Assembly (NCBI RefSeq): GCF_001730235.1
Contig: NZ_MIJF01000001.1
Span: 62,001-126,000 of the forward strand
Origin: Vulcanibacillus modesticaldus
Lineage (GTDB): Bacteria > Bacillota > Bacilli > Tepidibacillales > Tepidibacillaceae
Direction of reading: 5' to 3'
Length of the DNA: 64,000 nucleotides
Shown here: one piece after another, positions 35,176 to 46,892 of the stretch
How positions within the stretch are numbered: the first letter of the stretch is position 1
How the letters are laid out: every line of letters starts with the position of its first letter
The notes under the pieces: generated by a model
The model's database searches: none
What the model saw: only the letters and a program-made list of their open reading frames with translations
What the model was told of the DNA's origin: nothing
Program-made: the position numbers and the translations under genes

Positions 35176-35826
35176 ATGCAAATTACAGCAGCTATGGTTA
35201 AGGAATTACGTGAGAAGACTGGCGCAGGAATGATGGATTGTAAAAAAGCGCTTAATGAAGCTAATGGTGATATGGAAAAAGCGGCTGAAATCCTTCGTGA
35301 AAAAGGTATTGCTTCTGCAGCGAAAAAAGCTGGACGCATTGCAGCAGAAGGCGTTGTAGAGTCCTACATTCATGGTGGAGGTCGTATTGGAGTATTAGTT
35401 GAAGTTAACTGTGAAACTGACTTTGTAGCAAAAACCGATGAATTCAAAAAGTTTGTAAGGGATATTGCTATGCATATTGCTGCAACAAATCCAAAGTTTT
35501 TGAAGCGTGAAGATGTTCCTCAAGAAGAAATTGAAAAAGAGCGTGAGATCCTTAAACAACAGGCACTTAATGAAGGAAAACCTGAACATATTGTTGATAA
35601 AATGGTTCAAGGTCGTTTAGAAAAGTACTATAAAGAGGTATGTTTATTAGAGCAACCATTTGTTAAAGATCCAGACAAAACCATTGAAGTACTTGTTAAA
35701 GAGAAAATTGCTCAAATTGGAGAAAATATTAACATTCGTCGTTACGTAAGATATGAATTAGGTGAAGGGCTAGAGAAAAAAGAAGATAACTTCGTAGAAG
35801 AAGTAATGTCACAAGCAAGAGTCTAA
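35176..35826 (+). CDS. tsf: Translation elongation factor Ts
   Basis: A 216-residue EF-Tu nucleotide exchange factor. The N-terminal UBA-like domain ([37 protein letters not shown]) and the EF-Tu-contacting segment with the TDFV motif ([14 protein letters not shown]) are clear. The length is that of the short form with one core subdomain reduced. ATG 35176 follows AAGGAGGA by 7 nt; an earlier in-frame ATG at 35140 has no site. Confidence 0.98.
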   Translation: MQITAAMVKELREKTGAGMMDCKKALNEANGDMEKAAEILREKGIASAAKKAGRIAAEGVVESYIHGGGRIGVLVEVNCETDFVAKTDEFKKFVRDIAMHIAATNPKFLKREDVPQEEIEKEREILKQQALNEGKPEHIVDKMVQGRLEKYYKEVCLLEQPFVKDPDKTIEVLVKEKIAQIGENINIRRYVRYELGEGLEKKEDNFVEEVMSQARV

Positions 35827-35856
35827 ACGTATAATGTGAATTTAATGATAAGCGAG

Positions 35857-35883
35857 TAGGAACACCATTGTGTTCCTATTTTT
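35857..35883 (+). terminator. Terminator after tsf
   Basis: TAGGAACAC pairs perfectly with GTGTTCCTA around CATT, followed by five T. Confidence 0.85.
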
Positions 35884-35941
35884 GCGATTAACTAGAAACT
35901 AATATCTTTTTAACTAATATAACTTTCAGCTTTGCTTTTTA

Positions 35942-36712
<771 letters not shown>

Positions 36713-36715
36713 TTT

Positions 36716-37273
36716 ATGACTCAATCAATTATCCAAAATACTAAAGACAGAATGGAAAAGGCAATTGCTTCTTTAAAGAAAGAATTAGCAAGCATTAGGG
36801 CTGGAAGAGCTAACCCTGCTATCTTAGACAGAGTACAGGTTGATTATTATGGTACTGCTACACCCTTGAATCAGATGGCCAATATTTCTACATTAGATGC
36901 CCGCACACTATTAATCCAACCTTGGGATAAAACAGTTTTAAATGAAATAGAAAAGGCGATTTTAAAATCTGACTTAGGACTTACTCCAGCTAATGATGGA
37001 ACCGTGATTCGAATTAGTATTCCACCTTTAACAGAAGAGCGGAGAAAAGAATTGGTTAAACTTGCAAAAAAAACCGGTGAAGAAAGTAAGGTAGCTATTC
37101 GTAATATTCGGCGAGATGCCAATGATGAGCTTAAAAAACTTGAAAAAGCTGGAGATATTTCTGAGGATGAAGCTCGTCGTACGCAGGATGAGATTCAAAA
37201 AACCACCGATAAATATATTGATGAAGTTGATAAACTAGTTAGTACTAAAGAAAAAGAAATACTTGAAGTATAA
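36716..37273 (+). CDS. frr: Ribosome recycling factor
   Basis: A 185-residue protein that with EF-G splits post-termination ribosomes. It has the canonical ends and core: [52 protein letters not shown] and [19 protein letters not shown]. Its start is 3 nt after pyrH with GGAGGGG overlapping the end of pyrH, indicating cotranscription and coupling. Confidence 0.98.
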   Translation: MTQSIIQNTKDRMEKAIASLKKELASIRAGRANPAILDRVQVDYYGTATPLNQMANISTLDARTLLIQPWDKTVLNEIEKAILKSDLGLTPANDGTVIRISIPPLTEERRKELVKLAKKTGEESKVAIRNIRRDANDELKKLEKAGDISEDEARRTQDEIQKTTDKYIDEVDKLVSTKEKEILEV

Positions 37274-37279
37274 TTAATT

Positions 37280-37307
37280 CCCCCCTCGTTAATGGGGGGA
37301 TTATTTT
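37280..37307 (+). terminator. C6/G6 hairpin after frr
   Basis: CCCCCC pairs with GGGGGG around TCGTTAAT and is followed by ATTATTTT. The interrupted T-run suggests leaky termination before uppS. Confidence 0.55.
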
Positions 37308-37336
37308 ACAGATGAATTTGAGATGGAGGCATTTTT

Positions 37337-38113
37337 ATGCTACAGGGGATTTTTTCAAAATATAAAGAAAAACGAGTGGAAAAAATAGCAATTAGTGATA
37401 TCGATTTATCCAATGTTCCTAAGCATGTGGCTATCATCATGGATGGTAATGGTCGATGGGCAAAAAATAGAGGTTTACCAAGGGTTGCCGGCCACAAGGC
37501 CGGAGTGCAAACTATTAAAAAAATCGCAAATATAGCTAGTAACATTGGAATTGAAGTATTAACCCTATTTGCTTTTTCTACAGAGAATTGGAAAAGACCT
37601 GAAAAGGAAGTTAAGTTTTTAATGGAGTTACCTCAGCAATTTCTTCTAGATTATATGGAAGAATTGATGGAAAAAAATGTACAAGTTAAACTAATGGGCT
37701 TTGATAAACAATTACCCGATAATACCTTAAACGCTGTGAGAGAAGCTGAAGAACGCACAAAAAATAATACAGGTTTGATTCTTAATTTTGCATTGAATTA
37801 TGGAAGTCGAGCGGAAATAGTAAATGCAACCAAAAATATCTTGAATGATGTGATAAACGGTAAGCTTGAACAAGATGAAATTAATGAAACTACTTTTAAT
37901 AACTATTTATTGACCAAAGATTACCCAGAACCAGATTTATTAATAAGAACTAGTGGTGAGCAAAGAATTAGTAATTTTCTTCTGTGGCAACTTGCATACT
38001 CTGAATTGTGGTTTACCCCTGTATATTGGCCAGATTTTAACGAACAATTATTTTTGATGGCGATTTATGATTACCAAAAGAGAGGTAGAAGATTTGGGGG
38101 ATTAGAAGAATAA
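37337..38113 (+). CDS. uppS: Undecaprenyl diphosphate synthase
   Basis: A 258-residue cis-prenyltransferase that makes the C55 lipid carrier for cell-wall synthesis. Motifs: HVAIIMDGNGRWAKNRGLPRVAGHKAG (catalytic Asp and phosphate-binding Arg), TLFAFSTENWKRP, and the C-terminal DLLIRTSGEQRISNFLLWQLAYSELWFTPVYWPDF. A basic N-terminal extension of about 25 residues precedes the core, as in Bacillus. ATGGAGG lies 8 nt before the ATG. Confidence 0.97.
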   Translation: MLQGIFSKYKEKRVEKIAISDIDLSNVPKHVAIIMDGNGRWAKNRGLPRVAGHKAGVQTIKKIANIASNIGIEVLTLFAFSTENWKRPEKEVKFLMELPQQFLLDYMEELMEKNVQVKLMGFDKQLPDNTLNAVREAEERTKNNTGLILNFALNYGSRAEIVNATKNILNDVINGKLEQDEINETTFNNYLLTKDYPEPDLLIRTSGEQRISNFLLWQLAYSELWFTPVYWPDFNEQLFLMAIYDYQKRGRRFGGLEE

Positions 38114-38125
38114 AGGAGAGTATTT

Positions 38126-38917
38126 ATGAAACAGAGAATTATAACTGGACTAGTAGGTGCTGTTGGCTTTTTATATGTTGTAAAATTAGGAGGAATTCCT
38201 TACTCATTGCTAGTTATTCTACTAGCGATCTTAGCCTATTTTGAATATTTGAAGATGAGTAGTACTAAAATTTATTCTATCGAAGGTTTGATTGGTTTAG
38301 GTACTGCTTTATCGATAATAATCTCACATAATAAACTATTTACATTTTTTCTTGATATTGATGAAGTATATATAATGTTGAGTGCCTTGTTTCTTTATCT
38401 AGTGATTGTCGTTACTAAAAAGAATAAAATTACCTTTGATAAGGTCGGATTTTATCTTTTAGGTGCTATGTATATTGGATTTGGTTTTTCTTATATGCTA
38501 GAAACGAGATTCTTGAATAATGGCTTAGCCCTAACGTTATTCATTCTTTTCTTAACGTGGGCGTCTGATACCGGAGCATATTTTTCAGGAAAATACTTCG
38601 GTAAAAACAAATTATGGCCAGAAATTAGCCCAAAGAAAACGATCGAAGGTTCAATTGGTGCTATAGTATCGACAATTTTAGTTGGTTTATTTTTAAATGT
38701 TCTTCTTGAGATAAACGATGATATTTTACAGCTCATCTGGTTTGGAATTTTAATATCTATAGTAGGGCAGTTTGGTGATTTAGTGGAGTCAGCTTTAAAA
38801 AGGTCAAAGGATGTTAAAGACTCAGGTTCTATATTACCAGGACATGGAGGGATATTAGATCGTTTTGATAGTCTAATCTTTATATTTCTAGTACTACATC
38901 TATTTCGTATTATATAA
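38126..38917 (+). CDS. cdsA: Phosphatidate cytidylyltransferase
   Basis: A 263-residue polytopic membrane enzyme making CDP-diacylglycerol. The C-terminal signature is complete: SDTGAYFSGKYFGKNKLWPEISPKKTIEGSIGA, then QFGDLVESALKRSKDVKDSGSILPGHGGILDRFDSL. About seven hydrophobic helices are visible. AAAGGAGAG precedes the ATG; it lies 12 nt after uppS and 21 nt before dxr. Confidence 0.96.
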   Translation: MKQRIITGLVGAVGFLYVVKLGGIPYSLLVILLAILAYFEYLKMSSTKIYSIEGLIGLGTALSIIISHNKLFTFFLDIDEVYIMLSALFLYLVIVVTKKNKITFDKVGFYLLGAMYIGFGFSYMLETRFLNNGLALTLFILFLTWASDTGAYFSGKYFGKNKLWPEISPKKTIEGSIGAIVSTILVGLFLNVLLEINDDILQLIWFGILISIVGQFGDLVESALKRSKDVKDSGSILPGHGGILDRFDSLIFIFLVLHLFRII

Positions 38918-38938
38918 TAAGTCTGAGGTGGAGCAAGC

Positions 38939-40096
38939 ATGAAAAACATAGCTATACTAGGATCTACAGGTTCGATCGGAACACAAACACTTGAAGTAAT
39001 CAAAGCCCACCCTAAACAATTTCGCGTGATTGGATTATCAGGTGGAACCAATCTTACTTTGTTACGGGAACAAATTAAGCTTTTTTCACCTAAAATAGTT
39101 TCAGTTAAATCAAAGTTGATTGCTGACAAGTTAAAAGCTGATGTTCCTGCTAATATTAAAATTGTTTATGGTGAAGAAGGTCTGATAGAAGTTGCTACAT
39201 TTGATGAAGTAGATTTTGTTGTTTCCGCAGTAGTTGGAAGTATTGGCTTAAAACCAACAATAAAAGCTATCGAAGTTGGTAAGCAAATTGGGCTAGCGAA
39301 TAAAGAAACATTGGTATCTGGTGGACATATTGTGATGGAATTAGCCAAAAAACACCAAGTGTCAATAATTCCGATTGATAGTGAACACTCAGCAATCTAT
39401 CAGAGTTTAAATGGTGAAAATATAAAGCAGGTAAAGAGAATTATATTAACCGCTTCAGGAGGAACTTTTAGGGATAAAACAAGAGAAGAACTACGGAATG
39501 TAACCATTGAAGATGCTTTAAAACATCCTAACTGGTCTATGGGTGCTAAAATTACTATTGATTCAGCAACTATGATGAATAAAGGCTTGGAGATCATCGA
39601 AGCACATTGGTTATTTAATCTGCCTTTTGAGAAAATCGACGTCTTAATTCATCCAGAAAGTATTATTCATTCTATGGTAGAGTTTCAAGATTTAGCAATT
39701 ATTGCCCAATTAGGAACGCCGGATATGAAAGTACCAATCCAATATGCATTATCATACCCGGACCGAATAGAATTAAATAGTAAGCCATTAGATTTAACAG
39801 AAGTCGGAACATTAAATTTTAGAAAACCAGATTATGAAAGGTTTCCTAGTTTAAAAATGGCTTATCAAAGTGGAAAAATAGGCGGGACAATGCCTACGGT
39901 GTTAAATGCGGCTAATGAAGCTGTAGTCGAAGCTTTTTTACAGAGCAGAGTTCCTTTTATTGAAATAGAAAGTTTAATCCATAATGTACTGGATCAACAT
40001 AATAGTATTATAAATCCTTCATTAGAAGAAATAATAGCAGCAGATCTTTGGGCAAGAAATGCCGTTAAGGATTTGATTATAAATAAAGGATGGTGA
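38939..40096 (+). CDS. dxr: 1-deoxy-D-xylulose 5-phosphate reductoisomerase
   Basis: A 385-residue NADPH enzyme of the MEP isoprenoid pathway, forming MEP. The Rossmann loop [16 protein letters not shown], the ANKETLV segment, the metal and substrate site [19 protein letters not shown], and [12 protein letters not shown] are all present. Its product line leads to ispG further down and to the prenyl substrate used by UppS. The stop overlaps the most likely rseP start by one base. Confidence 0.97.
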   Translation: MKNIAILGSTGSIGTQTLEVIKAHPKQFRVIGLSGGTNLTLLREQIKLFSPKIVSVKSKLIADKLKADVPANIKIVYGEEGLIEVATFDEVDFVVSAVVGSIGLKPTIKAIEVGKQIGLANKETLVSGGHIVMELAKKHQVSIIPIDSEHSAIYQSLNGENIKQVKRIILTASGGTFRDKTREELRNVTIEDALKHPNWSMGAKITIDSATMMNKGLEIIEAHWLFNLPFEKIDVLIHPESIIHSMVEFQDLAIIAQLGTPDMKVPIQYALSYPDRIELNSKPLDLTEVGTLNFRKPDYERFPSLKMAYQSGKIGGTMPTVLNAANEAVVEAFLQSRVPFIEIESLIHNVLDQHNSIINPSLEEIIAADLWARNAVKDLIINKGW

Positions 40097-41349
40097 TGAA
40101 ATTGAATTTGATCTTGATTTCTGAGATTGTGCTCGCTTTTGTGGCGATAATGTTTGTTCATGAATTGGGACATTTCATTTTTGCAAAAAAAGCAGGTATT
40201 TTAGTGCGGGAGTTTTCTTTGGGTTTAGGACCAAAGTTATTTACCATAAAAAAGGGCGAAACATACTATTCACTGAGAATTTTACCCTTTGGAGCATATG
40301 TTAAGATGGCGGGGGAAGATCCAGAAATTAATGATTTTAATCCAGGACAGAAGGTTGGGGTAAAAACCAATTCTAAAGGTGAAGTCACAGATATTTATAT
40401 CGATACAACTATGGAAAAGGAGATCAAGGTAGATCAAATTGATCTGGAACGAGAATTATATATTAAAGGTATCGATGAGAAAGAGAATATTGTAACTTAT
40501 CCCATTTCATCAGAAGCCTTTTTACATCATGACGGTAAGAAAACTCAAATTGCCCCATGGGATCGACAATTTGGCTCAAAATCGATTATCGACCGCTTTA
40601 TGACTATTATAGCAGGTCCATTGTTTAATATATTATTCACTTTAATAGTTATTTTTTCAATTGCTATGATGGTTGGGGTACCTACCGACCAGATTATGAT
40701 TACTAACATTGTTGAGGATTCACCTGCTGAATTAGCCGGCTTACAAGAAGGCGATATAATCTTGGGAGTAAATGATATTATCTTTGATTCATCTGAAGAC
40801 ATTGTAAAGATGATTCAAAAATCACCTGGGGTCGAAATTAATTTATTAATTGAGAGAGATGGAAAACAGTTAGTAAAGCAGATTACACCAAAGGCAGATG
40901 AGAATGGTATTGGTAAGATTGGGGTAGGTTTATCTCCAGTGCAAAAGAAAGCCACGATTATCGAAGCAGCTTCTTCAGCAGTTAAACAGACTACTGGACT
41001 AGCAGTTGTAACCATCGAAAGTTTTAGAATGTTGTTTACTGGAAATGTAGGGATTGATGATATAGCTGGGCCTGTAGGGATAATAGAAGTTACTAGTGCT
41101 TACGCCAAAAAAGGATTATTAACATTGATGAATTGGACAGCTGTTCTAAGTTTATATATAGGTATTTTTAATTTGATACCAATACCTGCATTGGATGGTA
41201 GTAGATTGTTGTTTTTATCTATTGAAGCCCTGAGGGGAAAACCAATTGACCCACAAAAAGAAAGTATGGTACATTTAATTGGCTTTGCATTTTTAATGCT
41301 AATAATGATTTTGGTAACAATCAATGATGTATCGAAATTATTCAGTTAA
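40096..41349 (+). CDS. rseP: Site-2 intramembrane metalloprotease RseP/RasP
   Basis: A 417-residue M50 protease. The zinc site is HELGH near residue 20 in the first helix; the second active-site motif is LIPIPALDG in a C-terminal helix. A PDZ domain (about 200-290, with VEDSPAELAGLQEGDIILGVND) lies between. In Bacillus RasP cleaves anti-sigma factors, FtsL and signal peptide remnants. Starts at 40090 (ATG) and 40096 (ATG) are both in frame; AAGGA is 5 nt before the second. Confidence 0.95.
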   Translation: MKLNLILISEIVLAFVAIMFVHELGHFIFAKKAGILVREFSLGLGPKLFTIKKGETYYSLRILPFGAYVKMAGEDPEINDFNPGQKVGVKTNSKGEVTDIYIDTTMEKEIKVDQIDLERELYIKGIDEKENIVTYPISSEAFLHHDGKKTQIAPWDRQFGSKSIIDRFMTIIAGPLFNILFTLIVIFSIAMMVGVPTDQIMITNIVEDSPAELAGLQEGDIILGVNDIIFDSSEDIVKMIQKSPGVEINLLIERDGKQLVKQITPKADENGIGKIGVGLSPVQKKATIIEAASSAVKQTTGLAVVTIESFRMLFTGNVGIDDIAGPVGIIEVTSAYAKKGLLTLMNWTAVLSLYIGIFNLIPIPALDGSRLLFLSIEALRGKPIDPQKESMVHLIGFAFLMLIMILVTINDVSKLFS

Positions 41350-41369
41350 TAGACTAGGAAGGTGCTACC

Positions 41370-42452
41370 ATGAATAGACGAGAGGAGACACGTCCAGTAT
41401 TTGTTGGAAATGTTCAGATCGGGGGACAACAAGATGTCGTAATTCAATCGATGACTTCAACGGATACTAAGAATATTGACGCTACTGTTTCTCAAATAGA
41501 AAAATTAGCTGAGGTTGGCTGCCAAATTGTTCGCCTAGCTGTAATGGATGAAGAGGCTGCAAGAGCTATTAAAGAAATTAAAAAACGCTCCCCTCTTCCC
41601 TTAGTAGCAGATATCCATTTTGATTATAAATTAGCTCTAATCGCTTTAGAGAGTGGTATAGATAAGATAAGAATTAATCCAGGAAACATTGGTTCTATTG
41701 ATAAGGTTAAGAAGGTTGTAGAAGCTTGTAGGGAAAGAAATGTCCCAATACGAATCGGGGTTAATTCTGGATCGATAGAGAAAGACATTCTGAAAAAATA
41801 CGGACATCCAACGGCTGAAGGCTTAGTTGAATCAGCGATAAAACACGTGGAAATCTTAGAACAATTTGATTTTTATGATATTGTTGTTTCTCTAAAAGCT
41901 TCTAGTGTTCCAATGATGGTTAAAGCATATCACTTAATGGCATCTAAACGTAATTACCCACTCCATGTAGGTGTAACTGAAGCAGGAACTTATTTTTCTG
42001 GCAGTATTAAGTCAGCTGTTGGAATAGGTTCTGTCTTATCTAGTGGAGTAGGAGATACCATTCGGGTATCTTTAACAGGAGATCCAGTTGAAGAAATTAA
42101 GGTTGCAAAAGAGATCTTAAAAAGTTTAGAGATTAGGATAAATGAACCACAAATTATCTCTTGCCCAACCTGTGGGAGGACACAAATTGATCTAGTTGAA
42201 TTAGCCAACAAAGTTGAACATATGTTGCAAAAAATTGACCAACCACTTAAAGTAGCAGTTATGGGATGTGCGGTTAATGGTCCAGGAGAGGCTAAAGAAG
42301 CTGATGTTGGTGTTGCTGGTGGTAATGGTGAAGGGTTAATCTTTAGAAATGGAAAGATTGTAAGAAAAATCAAAGAAGAAAACCTATATGAAGAACTTTT
42401 AAAAGAGATTGAAGATATTATCGGTAAAAAGTTAGTAGGACTTATGGATTGA
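41370..42452 (+). CDS. ispG: 4-hydroxy-3-methylbut-2-enyl-diphosphate synthase IspG
   Basis: A 360-residue [4Fe-4S] enzyme of the MEP pathway. N-terminal TIM-barrel blocks include [30 protein letters not shown] and [14 protein letters not shown]; the cluster cysteines are in SCPTCGRTQ and [18 protein letters not shown]. In B. subtilis ispG is elsewhere; here it shares a cluster with dxr and uppS. TAGGAAGGTG precedes the ATG. Confidence 0.97.
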   Translation: MNRREETRPVFVGNVQIGGQQDVVIQSMTSTDTKNIDATVSQIEKLAEVGCQIVRLAVMDEEAARAIKEIKKRSPLPLVADIHFDYKLALIALESGIDKIRINPGNIGSIDKVKKVVEACRERNVPIRIGVNSGSIEKDILKKYGHPTAEGLVESAIKHVEILEQFDFYDIVVSLKASSVPMMVKAYHLMASKRNYPLHVGVTEAGTYFSGSIKSAVGIGSVLSSGVGDTIRVSLTGDPVEEIKVAKEILKSLEIRINEPQIISCPTCGRTQIDLVELANKVEHMLQKIDQPLKVAVMGCAVNGPGEAKEADVGVAGGNGEGLIFRNGKIVRKIKEENLYEELLKEIEDIIGKKLVGLMD

Positions 42453-42490
42453 TCTTTATGTTGTACTAATATATGTAAAAGGGGATATTT

Positions 42491-45400
42491 ATGGGGGACT
42501 TAAATAAGAAAAAAGAATATTTTAATATTCTTATGAAACAAGCAAATATACCAGATGAACTTGTGAAAAAATATTTTTCTGATGCAGCAATCGAAAAGGT
42601 AGAGCTTAGTCATAAGAATAACGAATGGACATTTCACCTTATATTCCCAAACTTGACACCTCGTGAAATATTCAAACAGGTTACAGATGCGGTTCGAAAA
42701 AATTTAGCGCATCTTGCCAATATCAAATTTGTTGTGCGTTTTCAAGCGGTTCATATTGTTGATGTTGTTAGGGAGTACTGGTTGAGTATAATCGAACAGT
42801 TTCAAACGATGCCAAGTATATATATGGTGTTAAAACAGGCCAAATGGGAACTAGACAATAAGCAAATGACGATATATGTTCCCAATTCTGGTGTTAAAAG
42901 TTTCCTTGAGAAAAAAAACATTCATCAAATGATAAAGAACTCTTTAGCAAATTGGAGTCAAGAAATCATAAATATCAGTTTCTCATTGTATGAATCTGAC
43001 GAATCTTTAATTAAATTTAAGGAAGAATTAGAACAAGAAGATTTGCAGTTTGCGATGGAAGCCATCGTGAAAAGTCAGGATAAAAAGGAAGAAGCTGATG
43101 AAAATAATTCATTTGTAGATACAACTGTTAAATATGGCAAACTGATTAAAGAGCAACCGAATCCAATAAAGGAAATCATTGAAGATGCCGATGGGGTTGT
43201 GATTCAAGGAAGTGTCTTTTTATTTGAAATCAGAGAATTGAAAAATGGTAATCACTTAGCAATATTTAATCTTACTGATTATACTGATTCCATTCAAGTC
43301 AAGACATTTATTTGGGATACGAAAAAAGTTCTACCAGTTATCAATACGATAAAGAATGGTATGTGGTTAAAGGTTAAAGGTAGAATCCAATATGATAGTT
43401 TTTCAAAAGAACTAGTTATGATGGCAAGTGACATTGTACAAGTTGAACCTAAAGCTCGAGAAGATTTAGCTAAAGAAAAAAGGGTGGAACTACATCTTCA
43501 CACTAATATGAGTGCAATGGATGGGGTTACATCAATTAAAAAATATATCGAACAAGCAAGCAAATGGGGACACAAAGCGGTTGCAATAACAGACCATGGA
43601 GTAGTTCAAGCATTTCCAGATGCTTATGAAGCGGGATTAAAGCATGGAGTGAAAGTTATCTATGGTTTAGAAGCAAATGTAGTTGATGATGGTGTACCAA
43701 TTGTATATAACGACCAATCTAGAAAATTGATAGATGAGACCTTTGTGGTATTTGATACAGAAACTACTGGGTTGTCAGCGGTTTTTAATACAATTATTGA
43801 AATAGGCGCGGTTAAAATCAAAAATGGTAAGGTTATCGATCGGTTTGAAACGTTTGTTGACCCGCAAGAGCCAATTTCTCCAAAAATTACTGAGATAACT
43901 GGAATAACCGATGATATGGTTAAAGGTGCTCCTTTACTTGATGAAGCGTTACCTAGGTTTAGAGATTTTATTGGTGATGCGATTTTGGTGGTCCATAATG
44001 CTAGATTTGATATTGGCTTCCTTAACATTGGATTTAAAAAGATAGGAGCAAAAGAATTAAATAATCCAGTAATTGATACAGTTGAGTTAGCTAGACTATT
44101 GTATCCCAAGATGAAAAACTATAAACTTAACACCCTTTGTAAGCATTTTAAGATCGAATTGGTTAATCACCATCGTGCCTTAAACGACGCAGAAGCGACA
44201 GGATATCTTTTGTGGAAAATGGTTCAAGATTTACAGGAGAAAGAGATTGAGGATTTAATCGAAATCAATAAACACGTAGGAAAAGGAGACTATTCTAAAC
44301 TTCGTCCATTTCATCTTACAATCTTGGTAAAAAATCAAGTTGGTTTAAAAAATCTGTATAAAATAGTTTCCAAATCCCATATTGAGTATTTTTATCGAAA
44401 TCCAAGAATACCAAAAAGTGTATTAAACCAGTATCGTGACGGACTTCTCTTTGGGACAGCCTGCGATCAGGGAGAATTGTTTGATGCAATGTTTAGTAAA
44501 ACTCCAGAAGAAATCGAAGAAATAGCAAAATTTTATGATTATTTAGAGATTCAACCACTTAGGAATTATAATCATATATTAAAAAATGGTATTATCCAAA
44601 GTGAAGATGATATTATCGATATTCATATGAGAATAATAGATTTGGGTGAAAAGTTAAACATTCCTGTAGTAGCAACTGGAGATGTTCATCATTTAAATGA
44701 ATCTGATGCAATTAATAGAAAAATCCTAGTTTATAATCAAATAGGAGGTTTTAGGTATCATCACCCTAACGATTTGAATTCGGTTTATTTTTATACTACT
44801 GATGAGATGCTCAAAGCTTTTTCCTATCTAGATGAACAAACCGCTAAGAAAATCGTTATCGAAAATCCTAACAAAATTATTGAAGAAATAGAGTCTTTAA
44901 AACCGTTCCCAGATGACTTGTTTACCCCAGTTATTGAAGGGGCTGACGAGGAAATCAGAAATATGAGTTATAGAACAGCTAAAGAAATTTATGGGGAACC
45001 GTTGCCAGAAATTGTTGAAAAACGCTTAGAAAAAGAGTTAAACAGTATCATAAATCATGGTTTTTCCGTTATTTATTTAATCTCACATAAACTTGTTAAT
45101 AAATCATTAAAGGATGGCTATTTGGTAGGTTCGAGGGGTTCTGTTGGTTCGTCTTTTGTGGCGACGATGACAAAAATTACAGAAGTTAACCCACTACCTC
45201 CCCATTACGTTTGCCCAAAATGCAAACATAGTGAATTTATTCTCGATGGTTCTTACGGTTCTGGGTATGATTTACCAGATAAGGATTGTCCTAATTGTCA
45301 GCTAAAAATGCGTAAAGATGGACAGGATATCCCATTTGAAACATTCATGGGATTTAAGGGGGATAAAGTACCTGATATCGATTTAAACTTTTCAGGAGAA

Positions 45401-46798
45401 TATCAGCCAGTAGTTCACAAATATACCGAGGAATTATTTGGTTCAGATTATGTATTTCGTGCTGGTACCATATCAACTGTAGCAGAAAAAACCGCTTATG
45501 GTTATGTGAAAAAATACGTTGAAGAAAATAATCTTAATTTGCGTAATGCGGAGATAAGTAGATTATCTGAAGGTTGTACGGGAATAAAAAGAACCACTGG
45601 ACAACATCCAGGGGGATTAATGGTAATTCCTCAGTACAAAGAGGTATATGACTTTACTCCGATTCAAAGACCAGCAGATGATATGTCATCGAGTACGATA
45701 ACCACTCATTTTGATTATCATGCTATAAGTGGTAGGTTGTTAAAACTGGATATATTGGGGCACGATGATCCAACAGCTATCCGTATGCTTCAAGATTTGA
45801 CAGGAATTGATCCTAAGTCTGTTCCTATCGATGACCCCAACGTCTATGAGATTTTTAGAAATACTAAACCACTTGGAGTAACTCCAGAACAAATAAGGAC
45901 TAAGACTGGGGCCTTAGGAATACCGGAATTTGGCACAAAATTTGTTAGACAAATGCTTGAAGATACTGAACCGACAACATTTGCTGAATTGGTGCGTATA
46001 TCTGGGTTATCTCATGGTACTGACGTTTGGCTAAATAATGCCCAAGACTTAATAAAAGAGGGTAAAGCTGTTTTGGCAGAAGTAATCTCTACCCGCGACG
46101 ATATTATGGTGTATTTGATTCAAAAAGGTTTAGATCCCTCATTAGCTTTTAAGATAATGGAAAAGGTGCGAAAGGGTAAAGGATTACAGCCAGAAGATAT
46201 AGAAGAAATGAAAAAACATGATGTTCCTGATTGGTATATTAATTCTTGTCAAAAAATCAAGTATATGTTCCCAAAAGCACATGCAGTTGCCTATGTTTTA
46301 ATGGCGATTCGAATTGCTTATTTCAAAGTGTATTATCCAATTCAATATTATGCCACCTATTTTACCGTACGTGCAGATGAATTCGACGTCAAGGTGATGA
46401 AAGCTGGTTCAAAGGCAATAAATGAGAAGATTGATGAAATAATTGAAAAGGGAATTAACGCTTCACCAAAGGAAAAGGGATTATTAACCGCTTTAGAAAT
46501 CGCCTTAGAAATGGTAGAAAGAGGATTTAGTTTTGCAAATATTGATTTGAATAAGTCCGACGCGACAAAATTTCTCATTGCTGATGATAATAAAACATTG
46601 ATTCCTCCTTTTTCTTCAATATCTGGAATCGGTATAAATGCAGCGAAAAATATTGTGAAAGCAAGGGAAGAAGGGGAGTTTTTATCGATTGAAGACATGC
46701 AATTAAGAGCAAAAGCTTCAAAGACTGTCATAGAAATGTTAGAGGAACATGGGGCATTGAAAGATTTACCAAATACAAATCAACTATCACTTTTTTAA
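42491..46798 (+). CDS. polC: DNA polymerase III PolC-type alpha subunit
   Basis: A 1435-residue replicative polymerase, the usual PolC length. Order: N-terminal domain, OB fold (about 235-320), PHP domain starting VELHLHTNMSAMDG and ITDHGVVQ, interrupted by a DEDDh 3'-5' exonuclease (VFDTETTGL, ITGITDDMV, NHHRALNDAEAT), PHP remainder (ATGDVHHLN), then the polymerase with a Cys4 zinc site (CPKC...CPNC), the catalytic PDIDLNFSGEYQ and fingers. It ends in a QLSLF peptide fitting the beta-clamp motif. proS, which usually precedes polC in Bacillus, is absent. Confidence 0.98.
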   Translation: MGDLNKKKEYFNILMKQANIPDELVKKYFSDAAIEKVELSHKNNEWTFHLIFPNLTPREIFKQVTDAVRKNLAHLANIKFVVRFQAVHIVDVVREYWLSIIEQFQTMPSIYMVLKQAKWELDNKQMTIYVPNSGVKSFLEKKNIHQMIKNSLANWSQEIINISFSLYESDESLIKFKEELEQEDLQFAMEAIVKSQDKKEEADENNSFVDTTVKYGKLIKEQPNPIKEIIEDADGVVIQGSVFLFEIRELKNGNHLAIFNLTDYTDSIQVKTFIWDTKKVLPVINTIKNGMWLKVKGRIQYDSFSKELVMMASDIVQVEPKAREDLAKEKRVELHLHTNMSAMDGVTSIKKYIEQASKWGHKAVAITDHGVVQAFPDAYEAGLKHGVKVIYGLEANVVDDGVPIVYNDQSRKLIDETFVVFDTETTGLSAVFNTIIEIGAVKIKNGKVIDRFETFVDPQEPISPKITEITGITDDMVKGAPLLDEALPRFRDFIGDAILVVHNARFDIGFLNIGFKKIGAKELNNPVIDTVELARLLYPKMKNYKLNTLCKHFKIELVNHHRALNDAEATGYLLWKMVQDLQEKEIEDLIEINKHVGKGDYSKLRPFHLTILVKNQVGLKNLYKIVSKSHIEYFYRNPRIPKSVLNQYRDGLLFGTACDQGELFDAMFSKTPEEIEEIAKFYDYLEIQPLRNYNHILKNGIIQSEDDIIDIHMRIIDLGEKLNIPVVATGDVHHLNESDAINRKILVYNQIGGFRYHHPNDLNSVYFYTTDEMLKAFSYLDEQTAKKIVIENPNKIIEEIESLKPFPDDLFTPVIEGADEEIRNMSYRTAKEIYGEPLPEIVEKRLEKELNSIINHGFSVIYLISHKLVNKSLKDGYLVGSRGSVGSSFVATMTKITEVNPLPPHYVCPKCKHSEFILDGSYGSGYDLPDKDCPNCQLKMRKDGQDIPFETFMGFKGDKVPDIDLNFSGEYQPVVHKYTEELFGSDYVFRAGTISTVAEKTAYGYVKKYVEENNLNLRNAEISRLSEGCTGIKRTTGQHPGGLMVIPQYKEVYDFTPIQRPADDMSSSTITTHFDYHAISGRLLKLDILGHDDPTAIRMLQDLTGIDPKSVPIDDPNVYEIFRNTKPLGVTPEQIRTKTGALGIPEFGTKFVRQMLEDTEPTTFAELVRISGLSHGTDVWLNNAQDLIKEGKAVLAEVISTRDDIMVYLIQKGLDPSLAFKIMEKVRKGKGLQPEDIEEMKKHDVPDWYINSCQKIKYMFPKAHAVAYVLMAIRIAYFKVYYPIQYYATYFTVRADEFDVKVMKAGSKAINEKIDEIIEKGINASPKEKGLLTALEIALEMVERGFSFANIDLNKSDATKFLIADDNKTLIPPFSSISGIGINAAKNIVKAREEGEFLSIEDMQLRAKASKTVIEMLEEHGALKDLPNTNQLSLF

Positions 46799-46805
46799 TA
46801 GGACA

Positions 46806-46835
46806 TTGATTAGGAAGATTGTGTTATGATATAAT
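46806..46835 (+). promoter_or_regulatory. Sigma-A promoter of the rimP-nusA-infB operon
   Basis: TTGATT, 18-nt spacer, perfect TATAAT with a TGA extended -10. Start predicted near 46842, 111 nt before rimP. Confidence 0.7.
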
Positions 46836-46868
46836 CTTTTTGGTAATACTATTTATAGGCGTTAAGAT

Positions 46869-46892
46869 TAAGAGTGGGGAAACCCACTCTTA
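46869..46892 (+). promoter_or_regulatory. Perfect GAAA-tetraloop hairpin in the rimP leader
   Basis: TAAGAGTGGG pairs with CCCACTCTTA (10 bp, no mismatch) around a GAAA tetraloop. The bases after it (CATTTATGTTTG) are not a clean T-run, so this is either a weak attenuator or an mRNA-stabilising/regulatory structure. Confidence 0.55.

Noticed and set aside
38491-39129. 212-codon minus-strand frame across cdsA and dxr
   Set aside because: It spans the junction of two strongly conserved + genes, is low in complexity and has no start signal.
43660-44109. 149-codon minus-strand frame inside polC
   Set aside because: Antisense to the PolC exonuclease domain; composition (Ser/Ile/Thr-rich) is typical of antisense shadows.
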